DNA of 64,000 nucleotides from positions 372,001-436,000 of the forward strand of contig CAZJVD010000001.1 in the NCBI GenBank assembly GCA_964549505.1, given 5' to 3'. How positions within the stretch are numbered: the stretch's first letter is position 1; each line of letters starts with the position of its first letter. Position numbers and translations under genes: made by a program. Shown piece after piece: positions 42,861-53,500 of this stretch. Below the pieces are notes generated by a model. That model worked only from the letters and a program-made list of their open reading frames with translations. It was not told the DNA's origin and did no database searches. This DNA comes from CAZJVD01 sp964549505. Lineage in GTDB: Bacteria; Bdellovibrionota; UBA1018; CAZJVD01.

Positions 42861-45800
42861 TCACTCAAGTGGGCCGGTTCTAAACATCTTCATCATCCCA
42901 GCCTTCACCGCCGAGATATCCGCTGAATCGAGCTTCGAGTAATCAAACTTTCGACCCTTGATCTGCTCGAACTCTTCGCAGGCTTCGAGCCAAGCCGTAC
43001 CTCCCGAGCCGCTCCCAGTCGGGATATGAAAGACGCCCGAGTGTTCGAGCGGATCGATCATGGTACGCATGTGCTTTGTCGCGGTAGCCGCGTTGTGACT
43101 GAAGTCATCAAGATCACCAATGATGTAGAACGCGCGGTTCCAAGTGGCCGGATCGTACTCATCAAGAATCTTCCCGGCCGCTAGGAGGCCAGCTTGGTAG
43201 TTCGTTCCGCCATTGAGGAAGACCGTTTCAATTTCCTTCTCAGAATACTCGTGAGCGGCCTCACTGAATCCCACGTAGCGGATGACCACATTCTGGTAAC
43301 GCGCTTTGAGCATGGCGCGTGTGTTGAACATGATCGTGCGGGCGATTTCGAGGCCACGGCCATGCATGCTACCCGTCAGGTCGATCATGAAGGTGACGAC
43401 AATGCTCATTTCGGGAACCGTGACGTTCTGACGATCGCGCACAACGATGTCGGAAGGTGAAAAAAGCCGCACACCTTCTTCAAAGAGCTCTTCGATCGAC
43501 ACGTCATCCGTCGAGCGGCCGTCGCGCTCGCGAGCCGCAAGCGCCTTACCAATGATTCGCTTCGCGGTAGGACCACGAAGCAGTTTTCCAAATGGGCGGC
43601 GTAGCTTTCCAATCTGTAGCTGTGATGCCACATCGGTCTGCTGACCTTTCGTTTCGAGATTAGGGATCTCCATCAACGAGGCAAGGTGTTGGCCAAAGAC
43701 TTCAACCGGGATTTCGATTTGCAGCGGGTTTTCTTTTCCCTGCCCAGCGCCTGTACCGCTGCCGGACCCATCGCCGCTCCCAGCACCACCACTGCCGGTT
43801 TGTTTTGGCCCGATAAAACGATCGCCGGTCTTTCGCGAACCCGATCCGACATCGACATTTTTGGGTGGCCGCGGATCAAATAGGTTGAGGCGCAGCCCGC
43901 CGAAACCCGGATCAATGGGCATCGGGGCGTCGTTTGTGGACGCGTCCGGCGTCAAGGGATCGAAGCTCGGCGTCGGCGGTCGCGGAATCCCCGCTACTTT
44001 AAAAGAGTTGCGAGAGGCATCCCACTTTGCTTGACCGGACAGAATCTTGTCGAGAGCTCCAGCAACACCGTGCTCGAGTATCGCCATGTATTCTAAAATC
44101 GCGTCAGCGGAAAAACTGTCCATTCCGAGTGGATGCTGAACCGTATTGGAAACGTAGTCTTGAACAAGCGATGTCACGGGTTGGTATCCGTGAAGCCCCA
44201 GGAGCCGCTCTTGGTAAGCGTTCAGGTGACTACGAAAGAGAGGCGCGAGTTTTTCATCGTCAACAGGACCGCCTTCTTCGAGGCGCGCGACGTGAAGCTG
44301 GCCGTCAGGTGAAACGGTGATCGTGATGGGTAAAAAGATAGGCTTTTCGTTCATGGCCGCTTTGATTTCGTCCGCCGGAGTCTTTTCGAGTTTTTCTCCG
44401 AGCGATGCCCAGGCAGCAGGCACATGGGTTTTCAGCGTGACGGAGCGATCGAACGTTCGAGCGATGTGAAGGAGCAGCTGTGGCGTCGATTCGCGGCTGA
44501 GAGCGCGCTTCCCTACGAGTTCGTGCTCAAGCCGGATATCGTTGTCGCCGTGGTCGCTAGGGTCGTCGCGGTCCCACGTGATCGCGAGACTCGGATACAG
44601 CCGCTCCTTGAGCGCAAGGTGATCGCGGATTTGATCGCGAACGAGTTTCGGGTCCCGGCTAACGACGACATATTGTTGCTCTTGAGGACCAGGCTGAAGC
44701 CCGGGAAGCTCTTCTTCCTTTGTGGCCGGACGGCTCAAGTAGATCCGTCGTCGATTGATCCACGTCTCATCGAGCGCCATCGTTAAGAACTCTCGATCCG
44801 TCGTCACGGCCATCATGCTGTGTGCGTGTTCAATGAACGCACGAAAGAGGTCGAGACGAGAGGCGTACCGCGAACCGTTTTCTTCTTGAAAGCGCTCCCA
44901 GATTCGCAACCAACCTTCGATTCCGAGCCAGTACGGATTTTCGAGCGAGGGCTGAATGACGCGACTCAAGAGCGATGCGTAGTTCCAGAGCGCTTCCGTG
45001 CTGGTGTTACCGTCGGCCCAAGCCGTGTTCATCAGCTGGCCCATGACGGCCCAGCCTTCGTTCACGATTTTGAGATTTGCCGTCACGGGATAGACGCGCA
45101 CGGTTTGTTCGAGCAGCGATAAGAGTTCGAGTTTCCATGGCGCAAGATCAACCGGTGGATTTGCGACAAGAGCCTGAAACACGGAACGAGTCGCCCGAGG
45201 CTTGCCGCGCAGTTCATCAGGTCGAAGAACCTGCCCCGAAGGATAATCCTGAAGCCCCAACAACCCCGACGCCCAGTAGAAAAACATGGAGACTTCGTCG
45301 TGGCCAACCGTTCGGTAGAGCTCTTTGAGCTTTTCGCTGAGTAGGTAGCTCGCGCGGACCGGGTCGGCCTGAATGCGCCGATACTGAACAGCGGTCGCGT
45401 AGAAGTCGTTGTGCCAGAGCACGTGATCGAAGATCTGCGTTTGAACGTCTATTGAACTGGCGGATGTATGAAAGGACCGGCAGTACGGACAGCCCGGTTG
45501 TGCGAGCTCGAGCACACCTCTCGCAAACGCGTTGGGTGTTGCGAGCGATTGTCCTTCGAGAAAGTGTGGGAGTGGCAAACGCCCCCCGACGGTCACAAAA
45601 TCTCGAAGATCCGTGGGGGAGAGAAAAACAGCGAGATGCTCGGGCACGTGAGTCCCAAGCATGAGCGCGATCTTCGATCGCTCGAGCAGAAGACCCGCTT
45701 TAGCTTTCTGATCCGGATCTCGTGCGTCTAGAAAGATCGACTCGATCCCAAGCAGGGCGCGATGACAGTCCGCGACCGCAGCGAGTGGTACGAGAAAGTT

Positions 45801-45872
45801 CGCCGCAAAACAGTTCGCGAGGATGAGCCCCGCACGAAACTTAGCGCGCACCCGTCGTCGCAGCATAAGCAC
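42861..45872 (-). CDS. Exported YeaH-like VWA-domain protein
   Basis: This is a 1003-aa protein that starts with an export signal: an Arg-rich n-region, a hydrophobic core, then LVPLAAVA before DCHRALL. An N-terminal CPYC motif (residues 128-131) recalls thiol-disulfide proteins. A large helical region and a Gly/Ser-rich linker (about 690-715) lead to the C-terminal third, which resembles the YeaH/YhbH (DUF444) family. It has a von Willebrand A domain with MIDAS DLTGSM near 826, GGTNYQAG near 886 and GDLDDF near 916. The GTG start has a GAGGT site six to seven bases upstream. It overlaps the AAA+ gene upstream by 32 bases, so the two are co-expressed. Confidence 0.75.
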   Translation of the reverse strand: MLMLRRRVRAKFRAGLILANCFAANFLVPLAAVADCHRALLGIESIFLDARDPDQKAKAGLLLERSKIALMLGTHVPEHLAVFLSPTDLRDFVTVGGRLPLPHFLEGQSLATPNAFARGVLELAQPGCPYCRSFHTSASSIDVQTQIFDHVLWHNDFYATAVQYRRIQADPVRASYLLSEKLKELYRTVGHDEVSMFFYWASGLLGLQDYPSGQVLRPDELRGKPRATRSVFQALVANPPVDLAPWKLELLSLLEQTVRVYPVTANLKIVNEGWAVMGQLMNTAWADGNTSTEALWNYASLLSRVIQPSLENPYWLGIEGWLRIWERFQEENGSRYASRLDLFRAFIEHAHSMMAVTTDREFLTMALDETWINRRRIYLSRPATKEEELPGLQPGPQEQQYVVVSRDPKLVRDQIRDHLALKERLYPSLAITWDRDDPSDHGDNDIRLEHELVGKRALSRESTPQLLLHIARTFDRSVTLKTHVPAAWASLGEKLEKTPADEIKAAMNEKPIFLPITITVSPDGQLHVARLEEGGPVDDEKLAPLFRSHLNAYQERLLGLHGYQPVTSLVQDYVSNTVQHPLGMDSFSADAILEYMAILEHGVAGALDKILSGQAKWDASRNSFKVAGIPRPPTPSFDPLTPDASTNDAPMPIDPGFGGLRLNLFDPRPPKNVDVGSGSRKTGDRFIGPKQTGSGGAGSGDGSGSGTGAGQGKENPLQIEIPVEVFGQHLASLMEIPNLETKGQQTDVASQLQIGKLRRPFGKLLRGPTAKRIIGKALAARERDGRSTDDVSIEELFEEGVRLFSPSDIVVRDRQNVTVPEMSIVVTFMIDLTGSMHGRGLEIARTIMFNTRAMLKARYQNVVIRYVGFSEAAHEYSEKEIETVFLNGGTNYQAGLLAAGKILDEYDPATWNRAFYIIGDLDDFSHNAATATKHMRTMIDPLEHSGVFHIPTGSGSGGTAWLEACEEFEQIKGRKFDYSKLDSADISAVKAGMMKMFRTGPLE

Positions 45873-48333
45873 GGATGTACCTCAGAAAACCGAGCGAGGC
45901 TTCAATGCCCATGTCGTTGTAACCCAGATGGCGCTTAAGAAGAGGGATCAACGTTGGAAACCGCACACGTGCGATGCCAAGATCTCCCGGGAGATTCTCG
46001 CGAATTGATTTTAGAATATAAGCATTCACCGTTGCGATCAGCTGCGGTGACGGCTTGATGATGGCCCTACTTCTGTGGCTCTTGGGATCCTTGCCCGCTG
46101 CCCGAGCCATTCGGACATACTCGGCGAGCGCATGGGTTGGGAACTCTGTGTTGTAGAGTTCTTTGTAGATCTCACCAAGCGCCTCGAGACGCGTCCGATC
46201 GATCGTGCGCGGACCGGTCTGGCCTTCGGCTTGGTACACCGACGTCAAGGGGTTTTCACCGAGTGCATAGAGCTCTTCGAGAACTTCCTTCGCCATCGTT
46301 TCAGCCCATGTCGCATCTTGTGAGATCGCTCGCGCGATGTCGTCAAGAATCGAGTTCGCCATGAACTCCTTTGCGATCGCCGACTCAATCACTGCCCAAC
46401 GTGTTTTGATTTGAACGTTTGGCCACCGGATCGCTTTCTCAACGAGCAGATCGTAGAACGCTTCGCGAACGATCTGCGGTGTGAGCGTGTTGCCGTTCTT
46501 GGGTAAGCGTGCGAGGTCGAGCGCGCGGAGAAACCAGCGACCCGCATCCCGTGCTGAAAGGCCGGTTCGCCCTTCCCCGAGCGTCACGCGCAACTCTTCT
46601 AACTCTTCAGCCTGCGCAGGCGTGAGCTCAATCAGTCCCATGTAGGCTTTGAGTCGCTGGCTGGGGTGATTGAAAATGTCGTTGGACGTAATGTCGAATT
46701 TCCCGTGCTTTGCTGCCTCTTTCTCATCGTAGCGCAACCGCGAAGCTGCGACGACATGAGCGATGTGCATCACCGCGTGCGGAGAGATAGTAACGGTGCC
46801 GGCACCAAACCCATAAGTCAGCGCAAACCGACGATCCGGACCGTGTACGACTTTGTTGAACTCAGCTGCCGGGAAAACCGCATTCCACGCGGCCCTTCCG
46901 ACCATCGGGATAGCTTCGTTCTCTTTGTGGCTCGGATCGAGGGCCTCCTCAGCTGTGAGCAACGGCTGAGCTCTGAGAAGACCTTTGTCCGCCTTCATGT
47001 AAAGTAACGTCTCTAAAATCGTATGTGGTCGCAGCGGCCAATCCATCCGGATAAAAATCACGCGATCAAAAAACGCGCGCAGTTCGGCCTCCTTCCCTTG
47101 GATACTGTCGTCGTTCGACATCGCAAGCATGACCATGTTGAGCGGTATATCGCCCGAACCGCCGTGACTGACCTTGAGATCTTCGATGGCGCGCTGAAGC
47201 TTCTTGAGAAACTCCGTTCGGTTGTTGAGGACTTCTTCGAAAACGACAAGACTGCCGTTGGCATTCGGCAGCTGGCCCGGATAATACGAAAACGGGCTCT
47301 GCGGACCCTCTGTCACGGAGTTTCGAATGTTTTCTGAAGCAAAGAGCCCTTCCCAGTGCACGTCCGTACCTTGATCTTCGATGACCGGATTGAACCGCGC
47401 CGGAATGAAGCGCCTAACGACGAGGTACTCGTTTAAGATCTGCACAATCTCAGCGTTCGTGAGGGCTCGACCGCCGAAGTCGCGGTTCGAATGAAACTTT
47501 AAGATCTCTTCGCGAATCTCTTTAGACTGCGCGTCCGCTTCGACGATAGGAGCTGCCTGAACACCCAGACGTTCCAGGACTAATGGGCGAATTTTTTCGG
47601 TTAGCTGCTGCTGATAAGCCTCCGGTAACAGCGCCATCGGTGAAAGACTCAGAAAGGGTTTGAGACCGCGATACGTGCGCGTCCCGTCGGCACCTACGAC
47701 GACCGGTACCCGTGCGCGCAGAGTGGGGATCGCTGCGAGCTTTTCTCCAATCCACTCGTACGTGTACGTGAAAAGTTCAGGGTCGGATTCAGAATACGCC
47801 GAAGTGGCCTTGACCGCGATTTTTCCGGCCTCGGACTTCGCTGTTCCGGGAGGGCCAAGCATGAGGACCAGCGTGCGACCCGTGCGATCACCTTCCGACA
47901 TCGCGCGAATAGCTGCTGCGAGTTCGTGAAGCCCCTTGTCCTGTCCAATCACGCGCATATTGTCGACCGCGGCGACACCATCGGTGAAAAGACGTGGCAC
48001 ACGGAACTGACGGCCTGGATGGGCTACGTCTTCAACGATGACTTCACCTTCGCGCTCAAAAATCGCGCGCTGACGTTGGTAAGCGTTCAGTACACTCAGC
48101 GGGTGTTGAAGCACGAGATTGCGAGCTGGGTCCGCTGTTACAAAATCGAGAAGCGTATGTGTTTCAACCGAGATCGCGTTCTCCGCGTTGGTCTTGCCGC
48201 CGACTTCCGATCCGCCCAGCCAATCATTACACGACGAAGCGCCGCTCGACTTTCGCGCATGCACCGGTGCAGCCGCCAGCGTGGCGCAAAAAGAAAACAC
48301 TACGGTTGTTCGACGAACCCCAATACACCCCAT
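45841..48333 (-). CDS. PrkA/YeaG-like AAA+ ATPase with a signal peptide
   Basis: This 830-aa protein begins with a clear signal sequence (RRTTVVFSFCATLAAAPVHA, cut before RKSSG). The start is fixed by a strong GGGGGAG Shine-Dalgarno sequence about eight bases before the ATG. The AAA+ core has Walker A LGPPGTAKSEAGK near residue 158, a Walker B-like LVVFEEVLNN near 360, and the sensor-like stretch MLAMSNDDS followed by FFDRVIFIRM. The layout matches PrkA/YeaG, whose usual partner is YeaH, and a YeaH-like gene follows immediately. PrkA proteins are normally cytoplasmic, so the export signal is unexpected. Kinase activity is not assumed. Confidence 0.7.
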   Translation of the reverse strand: MGCIGVRRTTVVFSFCATLAAAPVHARKSSGASSCNDWLGGSEVGGKTNAENAISVETHTLLDFVTADPARNLVLQHPLSVLNAYQRQRAIFEREGEVIVEDVAHPGRQFRVPRLFTDGVAAVDNMRVIGQDKGLHELAAAIRAMSEGDRTGRTLVLMLGPPGTAKSEAGKIAVKATSAYSESDPELFTYTYEWIGEKLAAIPTLRARVPVVVGADGTRTYRGLKPFLSLSPMALLPEAYQQQLTEKIRPLVLERLGVQAAPIVEADAQSKEIREEILKFHSNRDFGGRALTNAEIVQILNEYLVVRRFIPARFNPVIEDQGTDVHWEGLFASENIRNSVTEGPQSPFSYYPGQLPNANGSLVVFEEVLNNRTEFLKKLQRAIEDLKVSHGGSGDIPLNMVMLAMSNDDSIQGKEAELRAFFDRVIFIRMDWPLRPHTILETLLYMKADKGLLRAQPLLTAEEALDPSHKENEAIPMVGRAAWNAVFPAAEFNKVVHGPDRRFALTYGFGAGTVTISPHAVMHIAHVVAASRLRYDEKEAAKHGKFDITSNDIFNHPSQRLKAYMGLIELTPAQAEELEELRVTLGEGRTGLSARDAGRWFLRALDLARLPKNGNTLTPQIVREAFYDLLVEKAIRWPNVQIKTRWAVIESAIAKEFMANSILDDIARAISQDATWAETMAKEVLEELYALGENPLTSVYQAEGQTGPRTIDRTRLEALGEIYKELYNTEFPTHALAEYVRMARAAGKDPKSHRSRAIIKPSPQLIATVNAYILKSIRENLPGDLGIARVRFPTLIPLLKRHLGYNDMGIEASLGFLRYIRAYAATTGAR

Positions 48334-48373
48334 CGGTTCACTCCCCCTTTGGACCGATTAACCCCAGGCACCG

Positions 48374-48402
48374 TGTATATCTAAGCGGTTCTATAAGGTC
48401 AA
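48374..48402 (-). promoter_or_regulatory. Predicted sigma70 promoter of the AAA+/VWA gene pair
   Basis: On the minus strand TTGACC (48397-48402) and TATACA (48374-48379) are 17 bases apart, close to consensus. Transcription would start near 48367, giving a leader of about 33 bases with the GGGGGAG ribosome site. Confidence 0.6.
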
Positions 48403-48498
48403 TTGAGCGACAAAACGAGAGAGTGCGAGCGACTTATAAGTTCTTATATGTTTTCACGTGTTTTTGTGTGTTCTCGTGGGCGCGCACGCGGGCCGTGT

Positions 48499-50523
48499 TT
48501 ACCAGACGGAGACCGCACGCCGCAGCAGCTTCATCGCCATTTCGTGAATAGCGGAGAGCGTGCTTTCGTCGAGCTGTGGGTTCGTCGGTACGTCTACAGT
48601 GGGGGCTGTCGTTGGCGGACTTTCTTCGCCCTTGTTTTCGGGCGCGGGTGCCGGTTGGTCGGCGCCTTTAGTGCTGTCGGTTTTATCGGCGTCGGTGTTG
48701 CCGATGTCGTCTGTTTTAGGGGCGTCGCCTGTATCGGGCGCATTACCTGTATCACCGGCTTTTGGCGTCGGATCGTTTTCTGGTACTGGCTGCGAGTTCG
48801 CAGCGCGAGCTTCGAAGTCCTTCTGTTGCTTGATCAACACTTCAACGCGAGCAAGAGGTGTGCTGATATTGGTGATATTTGCGGTGATGGATTGGATCGC
48901 AAGCTGTGAAGGCATCAGATGGGCAATCGTAACTTTCGAAGCACCGTGCGCGTTCAAAACGTTTTTCCAGAGTTCTGGGCTGAGGCAGATGCCTTCAACA
49001 GTACATTTTCCTGTCTTGGGATCGACCGGACCGTCATAGATCGGCCTCTTAGCCGAAAACGTGTTAGCGAGCTCATTCAGGATACTGTTGCGAGCTTCGA
49101 CATCTTCCAAAAAGTTTTGATGATCGGTGACCGTTTTACGTAAATCTTCGATTCGTTTCGTGAGCGCTTGGTACTCGGGCTCTTGCGAAGACTTCTCTTT
49201 GTATTTCCGAACCAAGTCGCGGTGATTCGCGCGCGCCTCATCCAGCTCTTCTCTCAGCGTCGAGGGATCCATCGCTGCAAGCTGCGCTGCCCGCGCTTCG
49301 GATTCAGCCGCCAGTATCACGACCGCAAGCCCCTGTGCTTGGTACAACGCCTTCATCGGATCCATGCGAACCCAGTCGTCTCGATCCGTCCAAAGATTAG
49401 GCACCCATTCGGTGAGGACGCTATAACCAGCGCCCAACAGGAACGCATCACCTGCAATAACGCGGTAACTGCGCTTTTCGAACATACGTGTGAGAGCGTT
49501 GACAGGCTTTTCGATCCAACCCACCAGACGATCACCACCCGACTGTGTCGCGCTTCGTGCAAGAAAAGCCTCGTAGCGAGCAGCATCGAGAGCGTCGCGG
49601 CTCATCTCTGCGACCTTGGCTTCGGCACTAACTTGAGCACTGACATCGCGACTGATGCCCTTTGCCTTTGTGAGGGACGACCACCAATTGCCCAGACGGC
49701 GTGTTCCCTGGATCAGTCGTCGCGACGGCGAGAGATACTCCCAAAGCTCCGCGAGGGGTTTTCCACCGCGGAAACTGAGAAAATGTGTGGCAATCCCGGC
49801 CACGATCACGACTCCCATCCAGTCTGAAGAAACTTCAAGCATTCGTCCGACGTTGACTCCGCCGATTTCTGATTTGCGGCTGATCGCGACGACTTCGGCG
49901 ACGTCCACAAAAATCGGCCAGAGCGGTTTCCAGGACTCAGGCATGACGTAGGTCAAAATACCTAAGCGAAGAATGATGCTGTTGAATCGACCTTCGTTCG
50001 TGATCTCGGTCAATTCATGTCGAAGAATCTCTTGGTCATTCGCGATGAGCTTGTTTAGGGCATAGGGCGAAATTTTAGTGACATCGAGCTTGGGGTGCAT
50101 CCCTGTGGCGATTTGCTGTAAGAGAACGACGCGGTCTGTGACCAGCCGTGCGCGACAGAAAATTTTAGCACCGTAGTCGTTTGGGTCTTCAGCGGTTCCG
50201 GCGGGATCTTCTTTACCGTCACCCGTCATGTCGGGACCTAGGTAAGGGAGTGCGTCGTCGTTATCGAGATCGTCGCAATCTGTCTTATCAGCGACCAAAC
50301 GTTTCATCTGGTCTTCGGTAAAAACAGTGTCGCGCCCGGGAAAATACTTTGGTTTCGGGGGCGGCTTCTCCTGCGGCAGCTCGGATGTTTGTGGAAGCGT
50401 TCTCGGGTTTGGATCATTGGTGCTGACGCTGATGCTCCGTGCCCACGAAAGCGTCGGCGACTGAAAATACGTGGCGGCAACCAGGACCGAGAAGACCAGC
50501 TTTGCAGCGCGTGAGGTACTCAT
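48499..50523 (-). CDS. Unknown envelope protein with coiled coil and acidic low-complexity tail
   Basis: This 674-aa protein has no family I recognise. It has an N-terminal signal (AAKLVFSVLVAATYFQSPTLSWA), then a Pro-rich stretch and an acidic segment (DCDDLDNDDALPYLGPD) resembling calcium-binding loops. Three hydrophobic segments follow, around residues 200-260, 355-375 and 395-410. A charged coiled coil covers about 420-490 (LREELDEARANHRDLVRKY). The C-terminal tail (about 580-650) is rich in Asp, Thr, Pro and Gly. The start overlaps the stop of the 1423-aa gene upstream (ATGA), so the two products are probably made together. Confidence 0.7.
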   Translation of the reverse strand: MSTSRAAKLVFSVLVAATYFQSPTLSWARSISVSTNDPNPRTLPQTSELPQEKPPPKPKYFPGRDTVFTEDQMKRLVADKTDCDDLDNDDALPYLGPDMTGDGKEDPAGTAEDPNDYGAKIFCRARLVTDRVVLLQQIATGMHPKLDVTKISPYALNKLIANDQEILRHELTEITNEGRFNSIILRLGILTYVMPESWKPLWPIFVDVAEVVAISRKSEIGGVNVGRMLEVSSDWMGVVIVAGIATHFLSFRGGKPLAELWEYLSPSRRLIQGTRRLGNWWSSLTKAKGISRDVSAQVSAEAKVAEMSRDALDAARYEAFLARSATQSGGDRLVGWIEKPVNALTRMFEKRSYRVIAGDAFLLGAGYSVLTEWVPNLWTDRDDWVRMDPMKALYQAQGLAVVILAAESEARAAQLAAMDPSTLREELDEARANHRDLVRKYKEKSSQEPEYQALTKRIEDLRKTVTDHQNFLEDVEARNSILNELANTFSAKRPIYDGPVDPKTGKCTVEGICLSPELWKNVLNAHGASKVTIAHLMPSQLAIQSITANITNISTPLARVEVLIKQQKDFEARAANSQPVPENDPTPKAGDTGNAPDTGDAPKTDDIGNTDADKTDSTKGADQPAPAPENKGEESPPTTAPTVDVPTNPQLDESTLSAIHEMAMKLLRRAVSVW

Positions 50524-53500
50524 TTGAAGTCGTCCTCACTGTTTGGCTCAGCGGTTGATTCAGTAGCGGGCTCAGTCTGTAGCGCATCTTGTGGCACGCC
50601 TGCTTGCGGAGCGATTTGCGTGAGTGCGGCCCCAGCCACGAATTGTTTCATGTACTCCACGAGACCCGAGTGATCCTTTGCTGGCAGCAAGATATACCGA
50701 CGTGTTCCGTCTGCAGCGTCGAAGGCGTACTGTTTCAGCGGACCGGGCATCGTTCCGGTTTCGTATCGGCCGCGATACCACCATTCTAGCCGACTCGTGT
50801 TCCCCGTCGCACTCCGCATGGCTTCGCGTTCAAGCGTCGCCAATGCGGAGTTTTCGAGTTCGGACTGCCCAATAAAATAACGAGCTGCTTGGCGCTTAGT
50901 CTGTAGCGCCGGAATCAATTCTTTTGCTGCGCGATCAGCATACGCAAAGTCTGCCGTCGAGATTTCGCCCTTAGCAAGCTTGGTGTTGAGGTCCGTGATC
51001 GCCTTAGCAATCTCTTCTGGATCGAAGGTCGGATCGCGCTTCAGCGCCTCGAAGTGGCGTTTGTGCTGTATCAAAAAACCGATGGCATCGTTGTGTGCTT
51101 TGATGACTTCTCGGCCAAGCGTGCGCTCCGCCCAGTTGATGCGCTCGATAGCTAAGGCCGAGTCGCCCGTGTTACCTGCGGCCCGCGCTGAGTTTCGCGC
51201 GGACTCTGCCAACGAGGACAGTCGGCCTGGGTTGTGAACGATTTCGACGAGGTCGTTACGCGTGATCCGCAGTTCGTCGAGCGCTTTTGTAATGCGCGAC
51301 TGACGGCGTGCGGCCTGATAGCGCCCGACGCGCTCGAAAACCTTCGCAAACAGCGGCGAATCCGAAAACGGATTTGGAACCGTTCCCACGACAAAGAGTC
51401 CGTCGAGAAGCACGCGCCAGTAGTAACCGGTCGCCATGGAGTCCAGAGAGTTTTCGATCTCTCGCAACGTCTCATCGGCGGCCAATCCGCCCTTGTCGAC
51501 GCTACTCAAGTACAGTTCCCACGCCTCTTCTTCTTTGTTCGGCTGTGTGACCCAGCGATCGTAACTATAAAATCCGAGATTGACGACGGTTCCGAGTGCC
51601 ATCGACCCAATGACAGCCCGAGGAACGACGGCATTGAAACTCGCCATATATCCCCGCCCCATGCCACCTAACCACGTCGCTTTTCCGAAAACACCGAATA
51701 GACCGGGTAGGTAGAGCAACATCATCTTCCGAACGTATTGGTCGTGAAACTGATAGAAAAAGTACTCGAGTTTTCCGGGCATGTTGGTCGCCCACTTTTC
51801 TTCTAAGTACATGTTCTTGAACTGCGGATGTTCGCTCAGGACCATCTCCGACCAGAGTGGATTGTTCACCAGCACCTGTCGGCGCTCTTTGGTGAGTTCG
51901 TTAAAGTCGTGAGCCTCTGCGAGTGCATCGATCTGATCTTGAATATAGTTGTCCGTTACTTCGGACAAGGTGCCTTCGACCCATTGAGCGATTTCTGGAA
52001 GCTTCGCGTCCGGAATCGTCTCACCCGGTTTCAGCGGACCCACCTTCTCCGCAAGCTTTGTGTAAAGAGGGATTTGGTCGTCCTCGTCGTCGGTTGGATT
52101 GATAGGTGCGCGCAGCGGATGGTTCTCAGCAAAATACTTGTCCATCGCAGCTTGGCGGTAGACTTCAAAGCCGCTCTTGTCGCCCGTAAAGACCGTGTTA
52201 ACAAATGAACCCCACCAGCCAGAGTCCAATGACTTGACGTCAGAGAGATAAAGCGTTTTCTGACCGGGGCGCTTCTTGCTGTCCTTCGGTTCGAGCGTGA
52301 GTCCCATGCGTTCGCCGAGCGCGAGCATGTCCAAGAGATCTTCGCGAGCTTCCAGATTTGCGCGCTGAGCGACGACCGAGTCTTTTTTCTTGTACTCACT
52401 CGGGAGTTTCTGAATATCGAGAACATTTCCAAGCGCGATCTTTCGGGCTTGAGCAACATCCACACGATAACCGTTGTGAATGATCACGGAGGTCGCATTC
52501 TCAAAACGACTCACGGCCGCTTCGACAAAGGCAGCGTAACGCATCTGGGCCGTTTCCCAAGATCCACCCTGTGCGATCAGGTCGAAGACTTTCATCACAT
52601 CGTCTGAGATCCCCGGAGCTTCATCCGGTGCGAGAGGTTTATCTCCCAACTGTACCCAACCAATGAACCACCAATGCTTGGCTCTTTCACTGAGCGGACG
52701 ATCATGGCGCTCAAACCCTGTTTTGAGCTCCGGATTGTTCATTCGAATCGAGAAAACTTCCCAAAGAACATCCACGTCGACTTCGAGATCGTCGTCACTG
52801 GTCTTTTCAATCGCGTTGGCTTGCACCGCCGCTTCGGCCATCGAGCGCGCACGCGCCAAGCGAACGTTTTCTTTCAGTAACGTTTCCGTACGCACGCGAG
52901 CGCGATCGATCCACTTTTTCAAGTAATCAGGCGCGATGCCTTGAGCAAACTCGACGGCGTGGTTATCTAAAACCTCGCGTAGAGCTTGGGAGCCACCGGA
53001 GAAAAGGCTCTCGAGACGTTCTTCGACAGCACGATCGACTTCTTTGAACGTTTCTTCATCCAAAGGCTTATCCGTCGGAATCAGAGACTTGATCCCCGCG
53101 GCCGTGCTGAAAGCCACATCGGCTTTCGCGCGAGCCATCAACCACGCCAGGTGTTGTGCGAGCTCGTCGTCCGAAGTGAGCTGTGTGAGCGGAACCGGCC
53201 AAGGTTGCGCCATCACGATCTCGGCTTTTTCGCTTCGGACGCCAAGGGCTTGTCTTAAAAACTGTTCGGTGTGGTTGATCTCTTCGAAAACCCAAAGATT
53301 GTACGTCTCTGTAATCGACGCTAACTCCTGAGGAGTCTTCTCTTTGTGATAAGTAGCGCCTTGTAAACGCCGAACCGTTTCGACCACTGCGGGCGTGCTG
53401 TAGGCCATCCCGGCCGGAAGCATGTCCTCCGGAAGCCAGTGATCGATGAAGTAGTTACGATTGTGTAGGGCGAGATCCTTTGGAAAGAGGTCGGCGGTCT

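Noticed and set aside
45841..48333. Twin-arginine export of the PrkA-like protein
   Set aside because: An Arg pair precedes the hydrophobic core, but the following residues do not match the Tat consensus, so only a general export signal is claimed.
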